Source: JBGPOS01 sp041488155
Lineage (GTDB): Bacteria; Chloroflexota; Dehalococcoidia; Tepidiformales; Tepidiformaceae
Reading direction: 5' to 3'
Assembly (NCBI GenBank): GCA_041488155.1
Contig: JBGPOS010000050.1
Location: 1-29,635, forward strand
DNA: 29,635 nt
This document shows positions 8,043-16,600 of the stretch, one piece after another (the first letter of the stretch is position 1; each line of letters begins with the position of its first letter). The translations under genes and the position numbers were made by a program. The notes under the pieces were generated by a model that did not search any database, had not been told where the DNA came from, and was given only the letters and a program-made list of their open reading frames with translations.

Positions 8043-8901
8043 GGTCGCTCCTGCGCGCTACCGGGTCGGCGAATTCGACGTCGCCATCGTCTCCGACGGA
8101 TACACGAAGCTCGACGGCGGGGCTGTCTTCGGCCTGGTCCCGAGGGTCATGTGGGAGCCGATCATCGGCCCGGAGAACATCGACGCTGAGTACCGCATCC
8201 GCCTCGAACTCAACTGCATGGTCGTGCGCCGCGGAAGCGACACGCTTCTCATTGAGACTGGAATGGGAAACAAGCACGCCGCGACCGCCCGGGCGCGGGC
8301 GTTCCCCGGCGACTACGGCCACCTGATGGAAAACCTCGCGCAACTGGGGCTTTCGCCGGAGGACGTGACAGCCGTCGCCAACACGCACCTCCACGCCGAC
8401 CACTGCGGTTGGAACACCATCGCTCGCGGCGACGGCTTCGTGCCAACCTTCCCAAACGCACGTTACTTCATCCAGGCGGGCGAGTTCGAGGTGGCGAGCG
8501 AGCCGAACGAGCGCACCCGGGGGACCTACTTCGCGGAGAACTTCGAGCCCCTGGCGCTGTCGGGGCAGCTCGAGCTCGCATCCCCGGAGGCGCAGATCAT
8601 CCCGGGCGTGCATTTTCTCGCCACCCCGGGGCACACCGCCGACCACGCGGCAGTCGTCCTCAGCTCTGGCGGCGAGACCGCCATCTACACCGGCGACCTC
8701 ATCCACCACGCTGTCCAGCTAGAGCGGCCACATTGGACAGCCGCCTTCGATGTCCTGCCGCTAGTCAGCCTGACCACAAAGAAACGGCTCGCGGAACGGG
8801 CGATCCGCGAACGTGCCTTGCTCATCTCGACCCACTGCGCCTATCCAGGTGTTGGCCGGCTCACCGAGTCTGAGGGGCGCCGGACCTTCCTCCCCGAATG
8901 A
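8041..8901 (+). CDS. Metallo-beta-lactamase-fold hydrolase
   Basis: 286 residues from the ATG at 8041; longer versions reaching upstream would run through the -10 box. The zinc site is complete: THLHADH at residues 115-121 (H116, H118, D120, H121), H198 in TPGHTADH, D218 in TGDLIHH and H265 in STHCAYPG. Spacing and the 'ETGMGNKH' loop resemble the lactonase/quorum-quenching and AttM-like branch of the superfamily, but the substrate cannot be told from this. No signal peptide, so probably cytoplasmic. Its stop overlaps the start of the GcvT/YgfZ-like gene by 4 bp (ATGA). Confidence 0.88.
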   Translation: MVAPARYRVGEFDVAIVSDGYTKLDGGAVFGLVPRVMWEPIIGPENIDAEYRIRLELNCMVVRRGSDTLLIETGMGNKHAATARARAFPGDYGHLMENLAQLGLSPEDVTAVANTHLHADHCGWNTIARGDGFVPTFPNARYFIQAGEFEVASEPNERTRGTYFAENFEPLALSGQLELASPEAQIIPGVHFLATPGHTADHAAVVLSSGGETAIYTGDLIHHAVQLERPHWTAAFDVLPLVSLTTKKRLAERAIRERALLISTHCAYPGVGRLTESEGRRTFLPE

Positions 8902-9944
8902 GCGCTCCCGGTCGCCTGTACCACCTCGCCCTGCGCGATTGGCACGCGGCCGCGGGGGCCGTTTTCGTCGAACGCGAAGGATGGTCTGTGCCCGGGCACT
9001 TTGGCGACCCCGAGGCCGAGCACGATGCGCTGCGGAACGCTGCTGCTGTCTTCGACCGTTCGCACCGCAGTCGAATCATGGTGACCGGGACCGACGCCGG
9101 AGATCTCCTCGCCCGGTCTTTCGCCGGACGCGTCGGGGAGCTGGAAGAAGGGCGGGCAATGCGCACCGTCGCGCTCGACGACACAGGACACATCCGGGAC
9201 CTCGCACTGGTGGCCCGCAGCGGCGCTATCGCATACATGGTCAGCGGCGAGCCGGGGCAGAGGTTCGAGACCCTGGCTCGCCTGCAAAGCGCGATTGGCG
9301 CCGGCTTCGACGTCCGGGTTGACGACCGGACCGAGAGCACCTGCTTTCTCGGCCTCGCCGGTCCGGCGTCGAGCGGCGTCGCCCGCGAACACCTCGCCGA
9401 GGGGTTGCCGTCGCGCATCGCTCCTCTGCAGTGCCTGACCTTCGAGTTCCACGGGTTCCGCGCGCTCGCCGTGCGCACGAGCGACACGGGCGAGGACGGC
9501 TTCGAACTCATGCTCGCGCCTGCGGTCGCGCAGCACGTCGTCGAGACCCTGCGGGCGGCCGGTATCGCGTTGGCGGGCGATTCTGCTCAGCAGGTGGCCC
9601 GCGTCGAAGCCTGCATACCGGCGTTCGCGCCTGATCTCGAACCCGGCCTCTCTCCCGCTGAAGCGGACCTCGATATCCTGCTGAACATCCCTGGAGGCCC
9701 GCAAGGGCGCATCCTCGCGGCGGTCCTGCTGGAGTGCGAAGCACCGATAGCGGCCGGAACGCTCTTGACCTTCGGAGGCCAGGCAGCCGGTGAACTGCGC
9801 TCGAGTGTGTGGTCACAGGCTTTGGGAGCGACGATTGGGCTCGCGATTCTCGATGCGCGCCTCGCGTTGCCGGGCAGGGCCCTTGACGCTTCGGGGATTC
9901 GCGCGACTATCGTCGCCAAACCTTTCTACCGACGGAGAAGCTAA
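8898..9944 (+). CDS. GcvT/YgfZ-family folate-binding-like protein
   Basis: 348 residues. It keeps the architecture of the aminomethyltransferase/YgfZ superfamily: AAAVFDRSHRSRIMVTGTDAG-type opening (49-68), GHIRDLALV (98-105) and the hallmark RTSDTGEDGFELML (193-206). The stretch 'RVEACIPAFAPDLEPGLSPA' (235-254) aligns in character with the YgfZ/CAF17 segment that precedes the KGCYxGQE motif, but here that motif has decayed to IPGGPQGR with no cysteine. It may therefore bind a folate and act as a methyltransferase-like or scaffold protein without the YgfZ cysteine function. It is coupled to the metallo-beta-lactamase gene by a 4-bp overlap and followed 2 bp later by the Nudix-like gene. Confidence 0.75.
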   Translation: MSAPGRLYHLALRDWHAAAGAVFVEREGWSVPGHFGDPEAEHDALRNAAAVFDRSHRSRIMVTGTDAGDLLARSFAGRVGELEEGRAMRTVALDDTGHIRDLALVARSGAIAYMVSGEPGQRFETLARLQSAIGAGFDVRVDDRTESTCFLGLAGPASSGVAREHLAEGLPSRIAPLQCLTFEFHGFRALAVRTSDTGEDGFELMLAPAVAQHVVETLRAAGIALAGDSAQQVARVEACIPAFAPDLEPGLSPAEADLDILLNIPGGPQGRILAAVLLECEAPIAAGTLLTFGGQAAGELRSSVWSQALGATIGLAILDARLALPGRALDASGIRATIVAKPFYRRRS

Positions 9945-9946
9945 CG

Positions 9947-10513
9947 ATGGTGGGACTTCCCAACCTCAGCGCCATGAGCGCGATGGCAGCCTCGCTGCGC
10001 TACCCGGGCGCCCTCGAGCTGAACATCGGCGACCAGTGGCGCGCCCGCTGGATCCCCGAGGACACGCTCCCCGGCGACGTGCCGGTCATCTACGCCTACG
10101 GCATCGTCTACATAGGCGACAAAGGTTACGTCGTGCGAGAGAGCGGCGAAGAGCGCTGGGGAATGCTCGAAGGCGAATTCTCCAGCGTCGAAAAGCCCGA
10201 GGCGTTCATCAAGCGAGCGGCCCGCGAGCGCATGGGTGTCGTCACGGGAAAGGTCGTGCTCCAGGGGTTTCTCATCTGCAAGGCCACGAGCCACAACCGC
10301 GATTACCCCGTCGGCTCGACAACCCTGAGGCCGCTTTACATTGTCGTGGGCAAACAGGTCGGCGACGTCCCGAAGGGCTCCGGCTACGAACGGCGCCGCC
10401 TGCCGATGAACGAATTCGGTGTCATGATGCGTGCCCGCTACCCCGAAATCGAACAGTACGTCGCGGACGCTTTCCAACACTACGCGGTGCTGCGGTCAAA
10501 GGGCGAAGCCTGA
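9947..10513 (+). CDS. Nudix-like protein with degenerate Nudix box
   Basis: 188 residues, starting 2 bp after the preceding stop. Around residues 76-98 the sequence GEFSSVEKPEAFIKRAAR..ERMGV matches the spacing of the Nudix box Gx5Ex7REUxEExGU: G76, E82, R90, E94, G97 and V98 are in register. Two of the metal-binding glutamates are replaced (A91 and R95). The flanks (IYAYGIVYIGDKGYVV before, VVLQGFLICKATSHNRDY and LRPLYIVVGKQV after) are consistent with the mixed alpha/beta Nudix fold. A binding or regulatory role is as likely as hydrolysis. If the family call is wrong it is simply a conserved-looking hypothetical protein. Confidence 0.6.
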   Translation: MVGLPNLSAMSAMAASLRYPGALELNIGDQWRARWIPEDTLPGDVPVIYAYGIVYIGDKGYVVRESGEERWGMLEGEFSSVEKPEAFIKRAARERMGVVTGKVVLQGFLICKATSHNRDYPVGSTTLRPLYIVVGKQVGDVPKGSGYERRRLPMNEFGVMMRARYPEIEQYVADAFQHYAVLRSKGEA

Positions 10514-10517
10514 TCCG

Positions 10518-11357
10518 TTATTCGCCATAAACCCTGTGCAGCAGCTCGTAGATCGCGGGGTCGTACTGCTTGAGCCACTCCCGGTCTTTGCCGCCGCCCG
10601 GCTCGCCGTAGAGGAAGTAGGCCTGTGTCGCTTCCGCGAAGTACTCGTTCGGATTGGTGGCGGCGTACTGGCGGCGGTACTTGCCGGCATCGAGGGCCGC
10701 CTGGTAGTCAATTTTGATATCGAAGTAGTCGGCCGGTTCCAGCGCCCAACCCTGCACGAGGTGGCCGAGCTCGTGGAAGAGGATGTTCAGTCCGCGGCAC
10801 GGGCCTGCGCTGTCGCCGGTCAGATCGAGCTCGTTGGCGGTGGCCACCGGATAGTCGGCGCGGTCGGCGACCCCGCAGACGTGGCTGAAGAAGTTGGCGT
10901 TCACAGTGCCCGTTAGGCATCCGAATTCAGGCAGGTCGAGCACGCCCTGGTTGCGATCGGCGATTACAACGTACGCGCCTTCCGCGACGAGGCTCGCCGC
11001 CAGTTCGTTGCTGCGAAACAGCCGCTCGATCGTGGACCGGGCGACCTCGATCGCCTTATCCGAGACCTGCGCGTCCGCCACGATCGTGATCCCGCGGGCC
11101 TCGGAGCGTTTCGTGTACATCGCCGGGAACGTGTGGGGCTGCCCGGGATCCGGCCGATGGAGCACGCCCTGGCAGACGTTCGACTCGGGCTTCAACTGCG
11201 GGCGAGCCGAGCCGGCGGGTTGGCTCGTATCGGGAACCGTCGTGTCCGCGGGGCGACTCTGCCCTCCGGTACGCTGCTGGATCGCTACCACGGCAACCAT
11301 CATGCCGACGATCGCCGCAGCTGCGAGGGGGAGGAGCAGGACGAGATGGCGGGACAC
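10518..11357 (-). CDS. Membrane-anchored HExxH zinc metallopeptidase-like protein
   Basis: 279 residues from a GTG at 11357, preceded by GGAG. Residues 4-26 form a hydrophobic signal anchor, followed by a Pro/Thr/Ser-rich linker (30-58), so the catalytic part should lie outside the membrane. HELGH at 195-199 with E242 in NPNEYFAEATQAYF is the gluzincin arrangement also used by lethal-factor-like peptidases. Five cysteines in the mature part (near 62, 147, 161 and 187) could form disulphides. The gene lies 57 bp after the SIMPL gene and converges on the Nudix-like gene with only 4 bp between stops. It is probably the last gene of the sigma/anti-sigma operon; the substrate is unknown. Confidence 0.72.
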   Translation of the reverse strand: MSRHLVLLLPLAAAAIVGMMVAVVAIQQRTGGQSRPADTTVPDTSQPAGSARPQLKPESNVCQGVLHRPDPGQPHTFPAMYTKRSEARGITIVADAQVSDKAIEVARSTIERLFRSNELAASLVAEGAYVVIADRNQGVLDLPEFGCLTGTVNANFFSHVCGVADRADYPVATANELDLTGDSAGPCRGLNILFHELGHLVQGWALEPADYFDIKIDYQAALDAGKYRRQYAATNPNEYFAEATQAYFLYGEPGGGKDREWLKQYDPAIYELLHRVYGE

Positions 11358-11414
11358 CGCTCCAGCTTCCGGCGTCCCCTCCTGCCCGTAAAGTGCGCAC
11401 CTTAACCCCTCGTT

Positions 11415-12152
11415 TTAGTTTTCGAACCCCCAGCGCACCGTGAGCTCCACAACCACGGTGCCCGTACCGGCCTGGATGGGGGTCGGGACGGTCGACGAGA
11501 GCGCGCCCTTTTCGGCTGCTGCAAAGGCCAGCTGGGCCGGAGGGTTCGAGGACTGGGTTTCGTTGATGGCCTGGGGCTTCCCGAGCTTCACCTCGCCCAG
11601 ACTCGCGAGCTGTTCGGCCTTCTTCTTCGCGTCCTTCATCGCCGCTTCGCGCGCCTGCTCCAGGAGCTTCGCGTTGTCCTCGATGTCGAAGCGGATCCCC
11701 TGCAGGCGAACGGCGTCGCCGCCCGCTGCGATTGCGTCGTCGATGACCTTGCTGAATGCATCGAGCTTTCGCACCTTCGCCGAGACCATATTCGAGACGG
11801 TGTAAGCCACGATCCGTGGCTCGGCCTGATTCTTGAAGTCGTATTCGGGATTGATTGAGAAGTTGACTGTCTTGATGTCCTTCTCGTTGATCCCGTTCGA
11901 CTTGAGCGACTTGATCACCGCGTCGGCTGCCCTGGCTGCGCCGTCGCGAGCTTCGGCGACGGTGCGGGCTCGGAACTGCACGCCAACATCAAAGAAGCCG
12001 GTGTCCGGCACGGCCTGCACCTCGCCGCGCCCGCTCACGGTGACGCCGGTCGACTCCGGACTGTTGTTTACGACGGTGGTCCGGTCGCTCCCCGAGCAGG
12101 CCGTGGCAAGCAGCGCGAACGCCGCGATCGGGAGGATGAACAACGTCTTCAT
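11415..12152 (-). CDS. SIMPL-domain (DUF541) lipoprotein
   Basis: 245 residues. The N-terminus is a lipoprotein signal (KTLFILPIAAFALLATAC, Cys19), so the protein is likely lipid-anchored on the outer face of the membrane. It then shows the SIMPL pattern: TVSGRGEVQAVPDTGFFDVGV at about 37-57 and the 'NGINEKDIKTVNFSINPEYD' segment at about 89-108, then YTVSNMVSAKVRKLD, the KDAKKKAEQLASLGEVKLG helix and a final VVVELTVRWGF strand. SIMPL proteins are envelope proteins often linked with stress; no enzymatic activity is established. The ATG overlaps the anti-sigma stop by 4 bp, tying it to that operon. Confidence 0.87.
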   Translation of the reverse strand: MKTLFILPIAAFALLATACSGSDRTTVVNNSPESTGVTVSGRGEVQAVPDTGFFDVGVQFRARTVAEARDGAARAADAVIKSLKSNGINEKDIKTVNFSINPEYDFKNQAEPRIVAYTVSNMVSAKVRKLDAFSKVIDDAIAAGGDAVRLQGIRFDIEDNAKLLEQAREAAMKDAKKKAEQLASLGEVKLGKPQAINETQSSNPPAQLAFAAAEKGALSSTVPTPIQAGTGTVVVELTVRWGFEN

Positions 12153-12922
12153 CGGGTTCTCCTTTGCAACCGAGTCAGCCCGAAAGCGCCCACGAGGGCG
12201 ACCAGGGCTGCCGCTCCCAGTCCCACTTCCAGAGGGCGAAGGTCGTCGCCTGTATCGCCGCCTGATGCGGTCTTTGCGAGGGCCGCGGCCGGGTTCGAAT
12301 CGCTGGCGGGCGGGGGATTGCCAGGCCCAACACCCCTCGCGGCTGGCGCAACTCCTTCGGGCGAGGGTTGGACCGGAGGCGGTGTGCTGCTGAAGCCCTG
12401 GCCGCTCACGCCGCCCGGCACGACCGGCGCTCGAGTGGGTGCGAACGCTGGTGCGGACCCGTCTTTGTTGGAGGTCACACCACCGCCGCTCCCTGGTCCG
12501 GCAGCTTCGCCCTGGAGCGGGGAGGCTGTGGTCGCAGCTCCGGAGCCACCGCCTGTGTCGGCTGCGTCAACCACGACCGTCGCCACGAATCCGGCAATGG
12601 CCAGCCCCGCCGCGAGTTGCGTGAACCGCAGGGCCACAAGGGGCGCGCTGCGGGCGGCCGTCGTGACCGGACGCGGCGGCGTCGACCGCGCGAGCAGCGC
12701 CTCGCTGATGAGAACCGAACGGGGCGCGGGTACCTCGGGCAGAGCGGCGATGGCGACCTTCAGGGCGGCTCGCCGCGCGACCTCGGCTGAGCACCCTGTG
12801 CAGCCTGCGAGGTGGCGCTCCATGCGCTCATGGGCATTCGCGCCGAGTTCGCCGTCGACGTAGGCGTCAAGGTCGCGTTGGAGGCGTGCGTGCGGCCGGA
12901 TGCTGGCCAGGAGTTGCATCAT
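12149..12922 (-). CDS. Zinc-binding anti-sigma factor with two membrane segments
   Basis: 257 residues. The N-terminal zinc-finger anti-sigma domain is clear: DLDAYVDGEL near 17-26 and H37-x3-C41-x2-C44. A transmembrane helix spans about 97-119. The following 110 residues are rich in Gly, Pro, Ala and Ser and probably disordered outside the cell. The last 24 residues form a second hydrophobic helix (about 233-250) ending in LQRRTR, which looks like a membrane-retention tail. Such proteins hold an ECF sigma factor at the membrane until a signal releases it. The gene starts 6 bp after the sigma factor stop and overlaps the SIMPL gene by 4 bp. Confidence 0.85.
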   Translation of the reverse strand: MMQLLASIRPHARLQRDLDAYVDGELGANAHERMERHLAGCTGCSAEVARRAALKVAIAALPEVPAPRSVLISEALLARSTPPRPVTTAARSAPLVALRFTQLAAGLAIAGFVATVVVDAADTGGGSGAATTASPLQGEAAGPGSGGGVTSNKDGSAPAFAPTRAPVVPGGVSGQGFSSTPPPVQPSPEGVAPAARGVGPGNPPPASDSNPAAALAKTASGGDTGDDLRPLEVGLGAAALVALVGAFGLTRLQRRTR

Positions 12923-12928
12923 GTTCCC

Positions 12929-13534
12929 TCAGCTATCCAGACGCCGCGGCGCCAGGAGAAGTTCCATTTGGCCACCGAGAGTTCTGCGCAGCCGTTCGCG
13001 GCCGCGATGAATGCGGGACTTCACGGTGCCCAACGAAGCGGAGGTCATCACGGCGATCTCCTCGTAACGGTAGCCGTAGACGTCAAGCAGGACGATGGCC
13101 TGGCGTTGGTCGAACGGCAGCAGCTGCAAGGCACCCCGGAGAGTATCGCCCAGCTCGATGCGTTCGACCCGCGCCTCCGCGGATTCAGATGCGTCGGCGA
13201 ATTCCAGCGGCGCTTCCTGAGGGTCGGAGAGCGCCTCGATGGAAAGCACGGGCTTGCGCCGCCGGCGGCGCAGTTCATCCTTGCTGCCGTTGGCCGCGAT
13301 CCGGAACAACCAGCTACGAAAGTTGCCCCCAACGAACCGGGGGAGGGCCCGATAGGCGGAGAGGAACGTCTCCTGGGTGGCGTCTTCGGCCGCTTCGCGG
13401 TTCCCCAGCAGCCGATAGCAGAGATTGTAGATCTGGGTCTGGTAGCGTTCGACAAGACTATTGAAAGCGGCAATCGAGCCGTCCTTTGAAAGTAGGACGA
13501 GTTCGTCGTCGCCGGGGCCCGGTCGGCTTCCCAT
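12929..13534 (-). CDS. ECF-family RNA polymerase sigma factor
   Basis: 201 residues from the ATG at 13534; a GTG 24 bp upstream (13558) would add eight residues. Region 2 is visible as 'AFNSLVERYQTQIYNLCYRL' followed by DATQETFLSAYRALPRF and FRSWLFRIAAN, and region 4 as LLPFDQRQAIVLLDVYGYRYEEIA...LGTVKSRIHRGRERLR. The linker is acidic. I favour the inner ATG because TACTCT lies 8 nt before it, flanked by an inverted repeat. It heads the operon sigma > anti-sigma > SIMPL > peptidase, so it probably directs RNA polymerase to an envelope-stress regulon and to its own gene. It is divergent from the signal peptidase gene. Confidence 0.92.
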   Translation of the reverse strand: MGSRPGPGDDELVLLSKDGSIAAFNSLVERYQTQIYNLCYRLLGNREAAEDATQETFLSAYRALPRFVGGNFRSWLFRIAANGSKDELRRRRRKPVLSIEALSDPQEAPLEFADASESAEARVERIELGDTLRGALQLLPFDQRQAIVLLDVYGYRYEEIAVMTSASLGTVKSRIHRGRERLRRTLGGQMELLLAPRRLDS

Positions 13535-13554
13535 TGACCGCGAGAGTAGGTCAA
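13534..13554 (-). promoter_or_regulatory. Putative promoter/operator of the ECF sigma operon
   Basis: On the minus strand TACTCT (13548-13543) lies 8 nt before the ATG at 13534. It sits inside an inverted repeat with 6-bp arms TTGACC and GGTCAA (13549-13554 and 13534-13539) and a 9-nt spacer. If translation instead starts at the GTG at 13558 the repeat would be coding, so this is tentative. Confidence 0.33.
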
Positions 13555-13574
13555 CCACCTGTAAAGGGCGACCG

Positions 13575-13616
13575 CGGAGAGGCTCCCCGGCGGGACGGAG
13601 AGGCTATGGTACGCTG
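13575..13616 (+). promoter_or_regulatory. Putative lepB promoter with 10-bp direct repeats two helical turns apart
   Basis: CGGAGAGGCT occurs at 13575-13584 and again at 13596-13605, 21 bp apart start to start. The second copy ends at the first base of TATGGT (13605-13610), which is 6 nt before the ATG at 13617. No -35 hexamer is visible, so tandem activator sites facing one side of the helix are a reasonable reading. Confidence 0.42.
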
Positions 13617-16600
13617 ATGGAGATGGACACCAACGAGGAGCGCCCTCCCCGTTCGGACGACGAAGAGGTCGAATCCGACGGGAGTTGGTACTTCGACTTG
13701 CCGAGCGGGGCCTGGGAGCGCCAGGAAGCAAAGAACCGCGAACTTCGAGAGCACGTACGGGAGAACCTCAACCAGCCGCTTCAGCATGAGCCCTTCGGTG
13801 GCCAGCGCGAGCAACACGGCGGCGCGAGCGGCCGGTTCAGCACGGGACACAGCGAGCCTCAGTCCGGCCAGACCGGCCACGCGGAAGACCTGTTCGGTTG
13901 GCTGGGCGACCGCGATGCACGGGCCGCTGCTGACGCCGAGAGCGAAACTGCTGCTTCGCGGCCCGATCAGGTCGAGGAGGCCACACCACAGACCGACCCC
14001 TCCTGGCGACAGAGCATCCGCGACACGAATCTGCCATCTGCCGAGACAGCGGGGCCGGCATCGTCCGCAGGCCGGGCCGCCGTGCCTCCTGCAGGAACTG
14101 AGCCAGCGCAGCCATCGAAGTGGGACGAGTTCTTCGGGACCCACACCACAAAGGAAGCAGCACCGGCCCCGGCCGAAGGCAGCATCATCGATGGGATGCG
14201 CCAGTGGGCGGCGAGTGGCGGGGGCAACGCCGGCCAGGGACGGCGCCGCCTTTTCGATCCGCCGAGACCTGCCGGCGTTGAGCCGCCCGGCGAGTCCGAA
14301 AGCCCCCCTGCCAGCGAGCCTGACCCCACGCCCACCGAGCCCTTCACCGGGAACATCGAGTCGTCTTATCGAGCAGAGCGCCGCGAGCGATGGCAGGAAG
14401 AACCGGTCCCCGAGCAATGGACGTTCGGCGCTGAGCCGGCACGCGAACCCGACCTCTCGTCCTTCGACCGCTGGAAGGCGCCAGAAGAGTCGCAGAGTGA
14501 GGACGAGCCACGAGCTACCGGCGCCGCCGCCCCTGAACCCGCGGCATCGCGTGGGTTCTTCGCCCGGCTCTTCGGGCGCAAGAAGGTCGCCGGGCCCCTC
14601 GCAATGTCGGACACAATCGCGGCGCCTCCCGGAGAACTGGCGCTGGTTAGCGAAGATGAGCTGGCGGACCTTGAGCCCGTGCGCATGCCAGAGACCAGGG
14701 CTGCCCTGAAGCCCGCCTGGTTCGAAAGCAAGTCGCCTTCGCCGACGGTGTCCAAAACACCGGTTGCCGAGCCGCAGGTCCAGACCGAAGCAGGCCCAAC
14801 ACAGGCGATCGACCCAAGCTGGGCGCCTGCACCGTTCGATGCCTTCGAAGACCAGGATGGATTCCCGGTGGCCGACGCCCCTGCGCCGTCGCTCGCGCCC
14901 ATGCTCCTGCGCGAGGACGACGAGTTGCCGCGTCTCGATGAGATACCGGAGATGCCGTCCGTCGCCGAGTCGCCGGCCGCTGACGCGGCCCAGACAAGTC
15001 CTTTTGGGCACTTTGCTGCGCCAGCCGCCGAAGCCGCCGAAGCCGCCGAGACTGGAACGCAGGAGCGCCAGGAGAGTCCCTCGTTCGCCGAAGCCGTGGA
15101 GCAGCCAGCCAACGAGTTTGAAGGGGCGCCGGCTGCCGAAATCGCCGAGACTCCCGTGGCGGCCGAGGAACTGTTCACTCCGGACGCTCCCGAGACCGCC
15201 ATCGCCGGGCAGGATCGGGCGACGGCGGCGTTTGCGGTCGAGACGTCGGGGTACTGGTACGATCAATCGGCCACCGCCGAGGTAGTCGAGGCTCCCGTTG
15301 ACGCGCCGTCGGACCAAGTCCCGGCCGATGCGGTCGAGGCGGAAGCCCAGCAGGCGCCGCCTGCCGACGCTGCCGAGACCCCGGCGTATGAGTACGATCC
15401 ATGGGCGCGTTTCCTCAAGGAACAGGCCGCACAGGGGAGCTTTGCGATCGAACCGGCGATCGAACCCGCTGCGGACGACGTGATCCCGTCCACTGCCTGG
15501 CGGCCGCCTTCGCCTTCGCCCGAGCCGCCGGCTTACAACCCGTTTGAACAGCTGCAACCGCCGGCCGCGTTCGAAGCGCCGGACGAACTCCGGTCTGAAC
15601 CACCGTCTCCCGAGCCGCTGCTTCCCCAGGATGGCCCCGAGCTGGCCGTCGCCTGGAGACCCGAGCCCGGCCCGAACACTGAGAAAGCATTCGAGGAAAC
15701 GTCTCACCCTGAACCGCTCCGAAGGGGGAGTTTTCCCTCAGCACCTGGATCAAGCGAGCACTCTCCGGCCGGTCTCGACCAGATCCTCGGGGCGGGCGCA
15801 GAAGAGCTACTGAGCGAGGCCGACCGTCAGCGGATCGACCTGCCCCCGCAGGCCCAGCGCTGGGCTACACCACCGCGTCTCGTCGATGAAGCCCAGGCCG
15901 GAGCCGCACTCTGGTCGACGCAGGCGTTCTCGCCGGTGCCAGCCGGAGCGAAGCCAACGGACTGGGCCACCCCTACCGACGGCGGTGCGATGGAGCCACC
16001 CTGGTCGACTGGTCTCGGGCAGGACGGCGGAGCTTCCGATTCAAGCCAGCACCGGACAGGCTCGCGGAGCAAGACGCTTGTTCGCGAGCTGGTCGAAACA
16101 GGCCTGCTGGCGGTACTCGTCTTCCTGGCCGTGCGCGCCAGCTTCCAGAACTTCAAGGTCGACGGCAACTCCATGTTCCCGACTCTCGAGGACGGACAGT
16201 TCCTGATCGTCAACAAGCTTGTGTATTCCGAGGTCGACGTGGAGAAGCTGAGCAAGTTCATCCCCTTCCTCGACTCGGGGGATACGCCCAATCGCTACGT
16301 CTTCCACGGACCCGGGCGGGGCGACATCGTGGTGCTGCAGGATCCACGAAAGCCCGACACTGACCTGATTAAGCGCATCATTGGGCTCCCGAACGAGACG
16401 GTTGAGATCGTCGATGGGCACGTCTACATCAACGACATGCTCCTCGAAGAGCCCTACATCAAGACGCCCTGGCACGACACCAAGCCCAAAGTGCTCGTCC
16501 CTGCCGGCGAGTACTTCGTGATGGGTGACAACCGCGACAACAGCCTGGACAGCCGCAGCGCCCAGGTGGGCTTTGTGCCGAAGGAGCTCATCATCGGGAA

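Noticed and set aside
15030..15052. Short AAEAAEAAE codon repeat in lepB as a DNA repeat element
   Set aside because: Three imperfect copies of a GCCGAA-type unit inside coding sequence; part of the low-complexity protein rather than a separate element.
13551..15707. 718-residue open frame antisense to the lepB extension
   Set aside because: Arg/Gly-rich product with no motif, created by the GC-rich, third-base-biased codons of the real plus-strand gene that carries signal peptidase motifs.
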